Source of the DNA: Panicum virgatum
Taxonomy: Eukaryota; Streptophyta; Magnoliopsida; Poales; Poaceae
Assembly: GCF_016808335.1 (NCBI RefSeq)
Contig: NC_053137.1
Span: 11,582,506-11,646,505, forward strand
Length of the DNA stretch: 64,000 nt
Direction: 5' to 3'
The position numbers and the translations under genes were made by a program. This document shows, one piece after another, positions 1-10,591 of the stretch; within the stretch, counting starts at the first letter, position 1, and every line of letters starts with the position of its first letter. The notes beneath the pieces were generated by a model. It saw only the letters and a list, made by a program, of their open reading frames with translations. It was not told the origin of the DNA and did no database searches.

Positions 1-152
1 TTGAATATGAAAAGCAATTTACTTCATTCAATTCCAGTAACAACTCGTTTTGCATCCACAATTAACATATGGTCCGCGTAAATACAAAAGATTGCATATT
101 AATACATGTATAAGACATGATTAACCACTGCTCATTTTATTTTGGTGGCTAT

Positions 153-996
153 TAGTGGCGGAGCTAGGGGGCCTGGCAGGGGCCATGGCCCCCCTAACAA
201 CACAAATTTTGTTAAGTACCCTTTAATATTAACTTAATCTTAGCTCAAGTTCTTAAGTATATTTTTAAACTCAGCTCAAGTTTTTAAGCAGATTTTGATC
301 TTAACCTACTTCAGCCCATAATAAAAGCCCACAGTTTTATTCGATTCCTCAGAAGTCTGAATCCACCCTGATCATAACTCAGAATCCACCCTGATCAGAA
401 GTCAGAATCCACCCTGATCTCTACTCCCACAAGGTCTCTCCGTTCTCTGTGTGTGGTTGAGTGGAGAGTGTCAGCGGACTCATGTCTCACGATTAGCATC
501 CCACGAATGCACGACATGGCACCAATGGCAAGCAGACAGGCAGCCACAGCCGAGATGGACGGTAACAACAAACCATCTGCTCTATTAATGCAATCACAAT
601 AGACATATCACAGCCATGGCTTATGTCTATACTTCTCCAATTTTAACCTTTATAAATAATTATTATTGATATGGTATGCTCTGTAAACATTATTGATTTC
701 ATATCGCATAATATAATATATTTTTTAAATTAGGCCTAATTTTTGCATGAAACCAATGCAAAACTAAAATCAACAAGATATATTGACTCCCACTCCTATT
801 TTTCTTTGTGAATTGTCATTGCACCATTAAGTAACATATAATGTGACTAGGTAGTGCATATTAGTACGGTCAATGAAAAACTAGTACAGTCAATGAAAAA
901 CTAGTGCAAATTACAAAATTCTTGTATCTGTAAATATTATCGGAGTTTATTCGACCCGCCGGCCCTCCTTTAATTTTTTTTCCAGCTTCGCCACTG
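153..996. mobile_element. Non-autonomous hAT-type element (844 bp)
   Basis: The ends form a terminal inverted repeat: the left end starts tagtggcggagc and the right end, read in reverse, starts cagtggcgaagc. The element is flanked by a perfect 8-bp direct repeat, gtggctat, at 145-152 and 997-1004, which is the target duplication size of the hAT superfamily. The interior is AT-rich with no transposase frame. It also has a CCCC-rich stretch just inside each end. The family call rests on duplication size and end sequence. Confidence 0.8.
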
Positions 997-1004
997 GTGG
1001 CTAT

Positions 1005-1770
1005 ATACTTCTTTTGATGTAATCATGTAACACATGTCGTCATGTTTTTACCAGCACTCGTAGAAATATGGAGTTTATTTTATTCTCCCTACTATTCATC
1101 GTTTGATTAGCTACTACATGATGTGCCAAGCCTCTGCCGGCTTGCCGCCATCCAGGGTGAGCCTGATGCCCTGCAGGATGTGCACACATCCGTGTTGGGG
1201 CTGCTCGCCGGCGCCACGATCTGGACTTTCTCCACTCTCCATGTATCGTTTCGACTCCCGATAGTTTCTCTTCGCTGCTCGTCCTCCTGGCGGCAGGCGC
1301 GGCCGTGTCCGGGCTACCAGCAATCAGTAGCGTAGCCAACAGTCTGGCGAGCCATGGCGGCCGCCAGACCTGCCGCCGGCGAACACCCGCTCCTCTTGCG
1401 CGGCCAAACCCCGGTGCAGCTCCATCCATTCTTAGCTCTCTGTTCTGCTCGCCACCGGTAGAATTTGATCCTAGCCATACACTGTAACAGCCCACGGGCT
1501 AGAGTGGGCCGGGCCAAATTCGGAGCTACTGTAGCAGCTACTGTAGCGGCGCGGATTTAGTCCCGTACTGGAAGTTGAGTCGAGTCCAGACCAGCTTAAA
1601 TACCAGGCCCAGGAAAATTGAATAACTCCGGTTGTAACTTTTTGCTCGAAGCGAGCGAGGACGAAAGCGCAAGAGAGTTATTTAGCAGGTGTGATTTACT
1701 CAACATGCAGAGTAGATCTTAGTCGTTATCCCGGATCAGGTCGTACGCCGTACGCACCACTGTTAACATT
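1005..1770. other. Non-genic stretch with GC-rich patch and LTR-like fragment
   Basis: No convincing gene. 1120-1480 is GC-rich with short open frames on both strands, typical of base composition rather than coding. From about 1490 to 1700 the text (gggccgggcc, a cttaaatacc TATA-like motif at about 1595, then a run rich in gaagcgagcgagg-type words) resembles the promoter part of a grass LTR retrotransposon, but no LTR ends, primer site or duplication were found, so this is only an impression. Confidence 0.3.
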
Positions 1771-2925
1771 CACTATTACAGAACAGGTCTTTGATCCTAT
1801 ACATTTATCCCGGTTATGGTTCAACTCGGGATTAATAAGATATTTTGTCCAGGTTCTAAAATCTAGAGTTGGTAGAAGGCAAAAAAAAATTTATTTTGTC
1901 CCGGGTGGGCAATTCAACCGGGACCAAAATGTCCTCTTTAATCCCGGGTGGAGTTACCACCCGGGACAAAATGTTTTAGTCCCGGGTGATAACCCCAGCC
2001 AGGACTAAAGAGGATCTTTTAATCCCGGTTGAACTGCCCACCCGGGATAAAATAGGTCGGCTCCGACTCTCATATTTTATTTATCGCAAGCTCCCTCTCT
2101 GTCTTCCTCTCAACCTTATCTCTTTCTCTCATCCTCTCAGCCACAACTTTCTTCCTCCATCATCTTCTTCCCTCCGTTAGCTTCCTCCGTTGCTCAGCGC
2201 CAGGGGCCGGCGAACCGCCGCCGCAAGTGGTGCTGGCGAGCTGCAGCGCGGGCGTGGGCTGCCGCCAGGCGCCGGCAGGGACGCGGGTCGGGGCTGGCGA
2301 GGCGCTGCCGACGCGCGAGGCTAGGCTCCGGCGGGGACTGATGCGGGCCGCTGAGTCGTGCCGCGCAGCCAGGCGCCGGCTGCCATGGGCCGGCCCCAGC
2401 TGCCGCCGCCACGCAAGGACCGGCGCGGGAGGGTGCCTGGCGAGCCGCCACCACAGGGCGCAGCAAGCACAGGGGGGCGGGGACTCCTGCCGCCATGGGC
2501 CGGCGAGGGCAAGACTGGCGACGAACTTGTGCTTTGTTGGTGATTTTTTTTGTTTGTGAATCTTTGTGTGATGTGAATCAATCAATTTTGGATTTGTGAG
2601 ATAAGATGTGTTTTCTTGTGTGATGTGAATCAATCAATTTTGTTGTGTTTTCTTGTATGTACTTATATGCATGTGATGAATTAGATCATTCATTTTAAGA
2701 TTACAATTTTGGATAATTTTTTAGATTAGGAGAACTGGCTCCCGAACACGAATGCCGGAGCTAGCATGCCAGAGCTAGCGAGCTTTTTTTTCTGTGAAAA
2801 ATGGCTTTGTTCCCGGTTCAATAGCCATCGGGATAAAAAGATTTTTACATTTGTCCCGGCTGGATAGTCCTGGTTGAAGAACCGGGACTAAAAGTTGTTG
2901 GGAACCGGGACTAAATGAGCATTCT
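1771..2925. mobile_element. CACTA (En/Spm)-like non-autonomous element, right end lost
   Basis: The left end reads cactattacagaacagg, a CACTA-type terminus. Subterminal arrays of the words tcccggg/cccgggt/aaccgggact recur in both orientations at about 1805-2060 and 2810-2920, as in grass CACTA elements. The middle (2190-2520) is GC-rich with short overlapping open frames on both strands, preceded by a CT-rich tract (2085-2180). No matching tagtg terminus was found to the right, so the element is probably truncated near the XTH relic. No transposase. Confidence 0.6.
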
Positions 2926-3149
2926 GCCGCTCTGCCGACGGCCCCACCCTAAGCCTCCTGCTCGACCTCTCCACCTGTGAATCGATTTGATTTGTCGATT
3001 AATCCTTCCTTAGTGTTCTGGGGACATGGGGATTGCATTGGTCGATTATCTATCAATCGATTGAGAGGTGGCTGCCGCGCAGGGTCTGGTTTCATGTCGT
3101 AGTCCAGCTGTCCATGTAACAGCACCGCTTCTTCAGCGCGTCCATCAAG

Positions 3150-3612
3150 CCGCCGCCGTGGCCTTCTACATGGACGACGTCCGCGAGGTCCGGCGCTTGG
3201 CCGCCATGGGCGGCGGTGACCTCCCCTCCAAGCCCATATCGCTGTACGCCACCGTCTGGCCGGGAGCCTCCACCTGGGCCACCTCGCGCGGCCGGTACGG
3301 CGTCAACTAGGCGTCGCCTCCTTTACGGACATGGCGCTCCTCGGCTGCCGCGCCGACCCCATCGGGATGGTGGCCGGCGACGTACGGGCGGCGGGCCATC
3401 ACGATGGTGGAGAAGCAGCAGGCCATCCGGTAGCAGAACATGCATGGTCTACTCCTGCTACGGCACGCTGCGCTACCCCACGATGCTCCCGGACGGCGAC
3501 GTCGTGGAGTCGGAGTGGAGGCGGTTCAAGGACAGCGGGCACCTCCGGTTCGCGTTGCGCCACCGGGCCCGCGCCGCTCCAGCAGGGGCGCCGCCGCCAA
3601 GAAGCAAGTGGC
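3150..3612 (+). pseudogene. XTH (xyloglucan endotransglucosylase/hydrolase) C-terminal relic
   Basis: Three pieces in different frames match the C-terminal half of a plant XTH (glycoside hydrolase family 16, wall xyloglucan remodelling). Around 3160-3310 the translation contains FYMDDVREVRRL, SKPISLYATVW and STWATSRGRYGVN, followed by a stop. 3313-3370 reads VASFTDMALLGCRADP in another frame. 3440-3560 reads MVYSCYGTLRYP, DGDVVESEWRRF and KDSGHLRF, the region conserved near XTH C-termini. The catalytic EIDFE segment and signal peptide are absent. At least two frame changes and two stops separate the blocks, so this is a dead fragment. Whether it was captured by the neighbouring CACTA element or is a remnant of a resident gene cannot be decided here. 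I recognised it from the conserved motif order. Confidence 0.72.
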
Positions 3613-3625
3613 GGACATGTAGGGA

Positions 3626-4000
3626 TCCGAGTAGTCAGGGATGGTGGTGGGAGGATGTAGCGCACGCGACATAGCATCGATCAACTCCTACGCCTGCCAC
3701 CAGCAGTACAGGTCAGTACGGGCACGAACATGCAAGTGTGAAGGGTAAAATGACACCTACGAAATATATCTCTTCTCTATCTCTATCTACTACTAAAAAG
3801 AATGATTGGGAGAAAAAAACTTAGTGCGACCTTAGCCCTGTCTCCTGTGGTGGCTCTGCCAACTAGGAATCTCACCCGTCCGATCCTCCCCCCGGTGCGA
3901 TCATCGCCTCCCCCCGCCGGTTCCCTGCCCGCCTGACCGATCCACGCACGTCCGCTCGCCAGCCCTGCCGTCGTGCCCTCTTTGATGCCATCGCGACTCC
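3626..4000. other. Intergenic, no gene seen
   Basis: Moderately AT-rich to 3830, then GC-rich. The GC-rich text continues beyond the 4009-4290 hAT insertion to about 4600, so the small element landed in a pre-existing GC-rich sequence. Only short overlapping frames on both strands. Confidence 0.4.
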
Positions 4001-4008
4001 ACTGTCGC

Positions 4009-4290
4009 CAGGGGCGGATGCACACCCCGGGCCACCCGGGCCATGGCCCGGGGTTCGGCCCAAATTTTTTTCATTTTGCAGTAGCTTCTACCTCTGGACT
4101 TGGATCAATTGCTGAAGAAGGACTTAGATCAATTGCTGAAGAAGAATAAATATATTACTTTGCGATGATGTTTTTTGTATGTTATCTATCTTTCCGTTTA
4201 TATTTTCATGTATCTTTTGAACTGTGATTTTGTGGACGACTATACTTAAAACTCGGCCCGGGGTTCGACTCAATCCTGATTCCGCCACTG
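4009..4290. mobile_element. Small non-autonomous hAT-type element (282 bp)
   Basis: Starts caggggcggatg and ends attccgccactg, giving an inverted repeat CAG(G/T)GGCGGA. It is flanked by a perfect 8-bp target duplication actgtcgc at 4001-4008 and 4291-4298. Inside, gattggatcaattgctgaag-type text is repeated in tandem at about 4099-4143. The termini resemble those of the 153-996 element, so both may be mobilised by the same hAT family. No coding capacity. Confidence 0.85.
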
Positions 4291-4298
4291 ACTGTCGC

Positions 4299-6894
4299 CC
4301 CGCCGGGCCATCCCGCCGCACGGACCTACATTCACCTCGATCCGCCCCCGCGCCTGCTCCCGGCCGCGCCGCTGCAGTCGCGCCGGCATCGCCGCACAAA
4401 CGGAAGCCGCCACCGCGCCTCTTGCCTGCGCTGTTGCGCAGCACCACTCCTCAATCGGCGGCATCTCGAGGGCACACTGAGGCTCGCGGAACGCCCCGCG
4501 GCCACACTACTCGTCTACCCTCCGCACCCTCCGATCCTCACTCGTTGCATCAGGAGGGACGCCAAGGCACCGGAAGTGCGAGAGGAGAATAAAAAGTCGG
4601 CCAGCCAATCCATGAGTCCGCCACTCCCTTAGCTGTGTGCAGGGGATGCCGTCGCCGAGGCATGGTCACGGACCACCCCGGCAGGTAGCGGACTAGCATA
4701 GCGCAGGTGTGCAGCGCAAACCGCAAAGATCTCATCATCTGTCGTAACACTAACTGTCAGCCCCCTGCTGGAGGACATGCTAATCCTGGACTTCGTCATC
4801 AGCCCTGCTGACGGAGAAGCTCAACCCCGTGTCTCAATTTTCATTTAAGGTGTGTTACTGTTTTACATACATATGCTTGTCGATTTGGGAATAATTTACT
4901 CCTTGTAACTGTCATCTTCTAATTAAATTTTGGCATGGCAGATCGTGCAATAGATAAGAATCGCGTCCCCTTGATTAATGGTAGAAAATTTGATCTGTTA
5001 CGTAGTCAAATAGCAACACATGCACATATCAGACTGTTTGGGCACTAATGAATAAGTACTGTTTGAGAGAATGTCAACATATTAAAATGGGTAGCCATGG
5101 ATACAAATTCTGCTGCATAGTTAAATAGGTATCCATGCTGAATCTTGTTGTGAAATACTAATTCTGCTGCATAGTCAAATAGGTATCCAATTATCCTTGC
5201 TAAAACTTGCTATGAAATACTGCAGGTCACCAAAGCTTGACCAGACAATCAAAAGTAGCAGCAAGAACGTCAATAAATATTGACCGGAGAGAGTAATCAA
5301 AACATTTGAAACCAGATTGTTATTCATTCTTTACTCCCACCTTGCTTCAAGAATTCTATCTGGAAATGATAGTAAAAGAAAGGATTATACAATGAATTTT
5401 GATCAGGTAGCAAAGAATCTCTTTTCAAGTGAGCATGCGCTTTCATATTGGACTGTAGTTTACAAAAAGTACCCATTGTGTGTGGTGGTCTCAGATTGGA
5501 GACTTCAGTTATGTGTGCTAGAACTGGACTTCAGTTAAAAACATAATGTTGGTGCTTGGTGACTGCAGACTTAATATTCATATTTTCTTCACCACTTAAA
5601 GGAATACAAAACTGAATGCTCATATGAATTCTCTGGATTGTTCATTTTGTTTGCAGAGCTGAAAGTCTGAAATGTCCATCAACATACATACCTCACCTGT
5701 ACCATCAATTATTCCATTTTCTTATCTTAGTGGCACGCAAAGGTACCATAAAATTATTGTACTTTTGTGTTTTCTTCTATTACGTTTGTGGTTGCCTATG
5801 CATGCCATAACTTGTTTTTGTTGTGTAAGTATTTAAATTAATTCGGCAAATCTTCCCTTCCGCGTGTGAGGACTATATGTGTTTTTTTTTAAGCCGTGTG
5901 AGGGCTTTGTGTTAGTAAGCCAATTTGTGGAGTCCATAACACATTTCAAGAAAGGTGTTGGGAACCATGCTCTAGCTGTAGCTCTAAGAACATTCCTACT
6001 GGTACAACCCCTGCCTGGATTATTTTTTGAGTTGTATGTATTCTCGCTAAGATAAGCCGTTGATAAGACACCAACCTTCTTAAGTCACTATTATCGTTAT
6101 CAGAGATTGTCTACGTCAGTATAGATGTATTGGCGCTTATCAATAAATTTATTGGTGCTTATCAATAAAATTCAGGGATGGCCTACAACTCTACATCGGT
6201 GTATCCATATTGGTCCTTATATGTAAATTTTGGACTTTGCACACAAGTCATTTAGTGTTCTTTTTCTCTTCTTTATAAATGAAAACTATGATCAGGATTA
6301 TCAAACAATAGATGCTCAACTGGAGCACCAGTTCCCACTTGGAAGGCTTTCTGTTTAGGGTGGTTCCCGTGGAGGCGAAAGTAGAGAGCGAGATGAAAAG
6401 CGATAAAGTTGCACCGATTTTTACTTTTGTTCTATTGTATCACTTATCTAGCTATTTGTTTGCTTACTTTGGAATGGTGCACGAATATTTTTCATATCAA
6501 AGAGTATGTCTTTATTGTTGTATGAAATTGATGCTCATTCTCGATTGAAGCAGCAAATGGGTACCTATCTATTCATAGAAATAAATATATGATTGTACTT
6601 AATTGAATTTCCACATGACTTGTCAAGCTTGGTTTGAATGTAATACATTTGCAAGGTATTTGTATTTAACAATAAATATTTTGTCCGTAGCAACGTACAG
6701 GCACGAACCTAGTGGAAACGAAATAGAAAAGGGAGGAAATACACACAATGACGTAAAAATCAAGTTGCACACGTTTGGAATTTCATTTTTACAAAGTTGA
6801 TGTTAGAAATGGCAAATCTGCGAATCGCGATGTTCGAATCCAAGATATACAAAGGGTGCATACAGCCACAGCCACGTGGATCCAGCCCCACGCG
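4299..6894. other. Intergenic, no supportable gene
   Basis: 4299-4600 is GC-rich with open frames on both strands. From 4700 on the sequence is AT-rich with only short frames (for example 5317-5538 and 6312-6548) that show no domain or codon-like pattern. A near-duplicate phrase (attctgctgcatagt...aaataggtatcca) occurs at about 5108 and 5161. I see no splice-supported exon chain. Confidence 0.4.
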
Positions 6895-6897
6895 TAA

Positions 6898-7167
6898 GAG
6901 CATGGTTTATGGTTTCGTCTGCCGCGGGCGACTCAGCGACTCGGGCTGCGAGCTGTGGTGGCGGGTCCCACAGCTATTTAATGTGTTGCTCAATACGTGG
7001 AAGCAATTGAATGGAGAAGATCTGACTTGCTTCAGATTTAGCTGGCTCAAGCGGGCGACTCGACAGTCGCCTACTCCTTTCTCTCTCTTTCCTATTGGAT
7101 GTCGCCTACTCCTTTCTCTCTTTCCTATTGGATGTCGCCGGCTCAAACTTCTCCATAATACTTGCTC
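6898..7167. mobile_element. PIF/Harbinger-type MITE (270 bp, TAA target duplication)
   Basis: The left end gagcatggtttatgg pairs with the right end ccataatacttgctc as an imperfect terminal inverted repeat. TAA lies immediately outside both ends (6895-6897 and 7168-7170), fitting the 3-bp target site of PIF/Harbinger elements. Inside, a block of about 34 bp beginning gtcgcctactcctttctc is duplicated in tandem (7066-7100 and 7101-7133). Confidence 0.65.
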
Positions 7168-7170
7168 TAA

Positions 7171-7732
7171 GTGACCGAATCCCCCTACTATTATTGGAAA
7201 GGAACCCGTTCCAATTCCCATGGTTCAAAAGGTGGCTTTTCCTTTAGACCCTCCCCACTCCTAAATCATTTGGTTCCAAAGACCAAAAGCACCTCAAAAA
7301 GCCAAACCATGCGAGCAGACCCTAATTCCGGTTTTCAGCTGCTTGGAGAATAATTCCTTGGCACTTCCGAAGAGTAATAAGCGCTAATTACGAATATAAG
7401 ATACGATAAGATCGTCGCAGCATCGAACAATAATAATAAAGCGATAGATTTTTTACGTGCAAAGTGAGGCGACGAATTTGTGCTTCCTGCTATCCACCAA
7501 ACTAATAGAACCGCCGGTCGTCAGCAGGTGCGTCACTCGCCGATCGGACGATAAATACCCCCTGCTCGCGAGTCGTATGGCGCTCGCCTGTTCGACGACT
7601 GCCGTGGCAAGCAGGCAGCTGTAGCCGTGGAAGCAGGCAGCGGGCAAGACGGCCGGATTGAACAACGAGCTCTCACACAACAACTAAAGGTATGTGTGGA
7701 AACGCAAAGCCCCAACCCACTCTACCTGAAAC
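7171..7732. other. Intergenic; possible decayed 5' exon
   Basis: No gene can be named. A TATA-like gataaatacc at about 7550 followed by a 140-bp GC-rich stretch and a good donor-like aag/gtatgtg at about 7690 could be a first exon. A matching acceptor-like ttgatttgcag lies at about 8035, beyond the Tourist MITE. No coherent protein follows, so this is speculative. Confidence 0.2.
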
Positions 7733-7735
7733 TTA

Positions 7736-8011
7736 GACCATGTTTAGATGCAAGATGTAAAATTTTTGAAATTGAATATTTAAACATTTGAAGTATTAAA
7801 CATAGAATAATCGCAAAACTAATTATAAAATTCGTCTGTAAACTACGAGTATTAAGACTAATTAATCTGTCATTGTCTAATTATAGCCTAATTAGGCTCA
7901 TAATTTACAAACAAACTATGCAATTAGTTTTTAATTTTGTCTAGATTTAATACTCCATGCATGTGCCGCAAGATAGTTTTGGAATTTTGAATTTTGCTTC
8001 TAAACAAGACC
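7736..8011. mobile_element. Tourist-like MITE (TTA target duplication), copy 1
   Basis: Begins gaccatgtttag and ends ctaaacaagacc, an imperfect terminal inverted repeat. TTA occurs immediately outside both ends (7733-7735 and 8012-8014), the PIF/Harbinger (Tourist) hallmark. Interior AT-rich with the gcctaattagg core shared with the copies at 17600 and 56031. Confidence 0.85.
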
Positions 8012-8030
8012 TTAATTACTTTTACTTGAT

Positions 8031-8140
8031 TTGCAGTTTCTTGAAAGGATCAAAATGGAACTCTGCAGAGGTGGAGGTGGTAACAGCGATAAAGGTGCGG
8101 GATCAGATGATCTAAACACGAGCCACTCACTGGTGTCAAG
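8031..8140 (+). repeat. Duplicated exon-like segment, copy 1
   Basis: Text starting cagtttcttgaaaggat and containing aacagcgataaaggtgcggga is recognisably related to 10485-10590 (cagtttctcgaaaggat, cagcgattacggtgtggga), with similar closing words (cgagccactcac versus cgaatcactcat). Each copy lies upstream, in plus-strand order, of a DUF247 sequence on the minus strand, so the pair looks like part of an old tandem duplication. It sits behind an acceptor-like ttgcag, but I do not recognise any encoded protein. Confidence 0.5.
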
Positions 8141-9210
8141 CATAAAGATTCAAACTTTACTATCTTTATATATATATAAGTGGAAGGAGGGAATACGTAA
8201 CAAATTGTATTACTGTCAATTGATTGCTTCTTGTCATACATGCATGTACATGTGTGTGTGGACTAGCAGCCTGGCTCGAGCATGACGATAACCCACTCCG
8301 ACCAATTTCCAAGTTCCAGGAGAGGAAGGTGGCCATCATGGCGGCCGATAAGATGCACCAGCTGCAGGTACTCCTCATTCTCTCCGATCTTGTAAACTTG
8401 GAACTGCAAGAGCTAGTAGCAGAGCGGCGGCGGCGTCCGAAGCAGGGCGGATCCAATCACCCCTGTTGTTTTCCATGGATGAAGTAGACCAGGAAGAAAG
8501 GAGATGGGCGGGATAGATGAGTGCTCCAGGCAACATATTTGAATCCACCAGTGTATGATGGAAATGAAAAAAGGAAGTACCATATTGTAATATTCACATG
8601 AATAAGCTAATAAAGAAGATGCACCCTCTCTCTCTCTCTCTACAGATAGGGGGCGACGGTGCGGGAGGGCACGCATCCTCCCACCTGGTGATGTTGCCCC
8701 CCCTCTTCGGATCCGCCTCATTCCCTTCCATTAGTGCCGTTTGCAGCTGCGCGCCGGTGGAAAAGCCTAGGCGCCGCCGCTGCTAGGGTTTGATGGGGGT
8801 GGGAGCAGTAGGGGGGAGGAGAACGAGGGGAAGAGGAGTCGGGCTCGGGGGTTGGGGGAGAGAACGAGTCTGGCTTGGGGGTGGGAGGTTCCGGGGTAAT
8901 TTTGTCTTGTCAAAATGTTCCTATTGGGTGATTCACGGTAGAAACTAACGGAAGCGAAGGTGATGTCAAATAGGGAATAAAACATAATGTGGATGTCAAA
9001 TAGGGAACAGAAAATTTTTTGAGGGCCTAGGAAGGAACGGGCCATTTTCTCAGTGTCAAATAAGAAATTTCCTTTATTCATTCTCAATATTCTTTAACTT
9101 AGGATCACTCCCATGTTTTCCTTACGACCATTCATGTCCAAATAATTATGTTCTTGAGGTTGTGACATCTATATATTTGGAAATATATCAAGTGCAAACC
9201 AACCCTTTTA
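8141..9210. other. Intergenic, no gene assigned
   Basis: Contains a 264-bp open frame at 8224-8487 whose middle reads plausibly as protein (HDDNPLRPISKFQERK, followed by a donor-like cag/gtactc), but it matches no family I know and has no supported start. A (CT)n run lies at 8625-8641 and a GC-rich, G-run-bearing block at 8650-8900. Confidence 0.3.
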
Positions 9211-9376
9211 TGCAAACCGTGCAAACTTCAATCTGAGCCACCGCCGGCCTAATCGCACTTTTGTAAACCTCCCCTCCCACCCCCCTGCGCGGGGCGCGCA
9301 GGGGGGGTGGGAGTGGAGGTTTACAAAAGTGTGATTAGGCCGGCAGTGGTCCAGATTGAAGTTTGCACGGTTTGCA
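9211..9376. mobile_element. Foldback hairpin MITE (166 bp)
   Basis: Almost the whole unit is a near-perfect inverted repeat. The left arm starts tgcaaaccgtgcaaac at 9211 and the right arm ends gtttgcacggtttgca at 9376, with a GC-rich loop around 9288-9300. The arms are about 79 bp each with a few mismatches. Flanks (ccctttta and cctttatg) are similar but not a clean target duplication, so the superfamily is left open. Confidence 0.8.
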
Positions 9377-9395
9377 CCTTTATGTTCCCTATGTA

Positions 9396-9655
9396 CTCCC
9401 TCCGTTCTAAATTATAAGACATTCCAACAATCTTGAAGAGTCAAAGTTTTTTATGTTTGACCAAATTTATATAAGAGAATAATGACATTTATTATATAAA
9501 TTAAGTACCATTAGATTCTTTATTAGTTATGTTTTCATTGTACATCAATTTAATATCACAAATCTTTATATTTCTCTCTATAATCTTGGTCAAACTTGAG
9601 ATTGCTTTGACTCTTCAAGATTCTTGGGATGTCTTATATTTTGAAACGGAGGGAG
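9396..9655. mobile_element. Stowaway MITE (Tc1/mariner type, 260 bp)
   Basis: The left end ctccctccgttctaaattat and the right end atattttgaaacggagggag are the classic Stowaway terminal inverted repeats of grasses. TA precedes the left end; the right flank reads ca rather than ta, so the TA target copy is mutated on that side. Interior AT-rich with paired subterminal words gtcaaa/tttgac. Confidence 0.92.
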
Positions 9656-9759
9656 CATTTATCTTCTTTTCGTACGACCGAGCAATATACATCCGGCTGA
9701 TAATACAATAACTAGTTATATTAATTACTAAGATATCCAGCATGAGGGAATAACAAGCA

Positions 9760-9925
9760 TCTATTTCTGACGGTGAAACTACAATGCGCGGAGGATGGGC
9801 GCAATCACACCGACGAGATGGACAAGACGGTGGATGGTCTCTTGAAGTTGTTGGGAAACTCGTGAAGGGCAACGAAGACCGGCCTGTCGCGCTTGTAGTC
9901 CAAGAGGTCCTGCAGGACGCGACCG
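9760..9925 (-). pseudogene. DUF247 3'-end relic
   Basis: The sequence matches, with small indels, the last 50 or so codons and 3' flank of the DUF247 gene at 12555-13942: shared blocks are gatgggcgcaatcacaccga, cgcgcttgtagtccaagagg and tcctgcaggacgcga. Insertions such as the extra gacgaga at about 9814 shift the frame. Everything upstream (the first ~400 codons) is missing. It is the leftover of a tandem copy, not a gene. Confidence 0.85.
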
Positions 9926-9977
9926 GACATGATGCACATGACCAGAAAAAAAAAAACCTAGGAAAGAATGCGTGCAA

Positions 9978-10484
9978 AGAATTATATATTCGCTTGCTAC
10001 TCCCAGGATGTATATATGCTTAGTTCTTTGAACTTTCACGACCAGGGAACATTAAAGAGGTGCATGTATGCTGATCATGTCAACAGAGTCGATGCAACCA
10101 TATGAGAAAATTTACAGAATTATAAATCATTCTTTTCATCGGTACCGCATAGATTGGCTTCCGTATGAGTTAAATTGATTATAGATTTTTATTTTAGTTT
10201 CATTAATAATATATTGACTCTACATTATTATTAGTTTTTTTTCTGAAAATACATCTTTTGCTATAAATATAAAATTAGTATTTATTAATTTTCCTATAAA
10301 TATAAAGTACTTTTTACTTGTTTTCTGAAAATGCATGTCACACATGTATTCTATTTGGACTATTTCATAAACCATCACTATATATAATAAATGTTAAATA
10401 GTATTTAAAAAATACGTGTGTGCTGCACGTACACTTTACTAGTACTGTTTAATTACTTGAACTTGATTTGGTCGCTACTAATGC
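9978..10484. other. AT-rich intergenic sequence
   Basis: No coding signal. Contains the grass-repeat-like phrase ctgcacgtacactttactagt at about 10419-10442, which may be the end of an uncharacterised repeat. Confidence 0.4.
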
Positions 10485-10590
10485 TTCAGTTTCTCGAAAG
10501 GATGATCAACCCGGAATGCTGCCTAAACACAGCGATTACGGTGTGGGATGACTACCTACCACGAATCACTCATTGTCATCATTGATTTTC
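10485..10590 (+). repeat. Duplicated exon-like segment, copy 2
   Basis: Partner of 8031-8140 (see there). It ends where the LINE homology begins, so the LINE 5' truncation point lies at or just after this block. Confidence 0.45.
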
Positions 10591-10591
10591 T

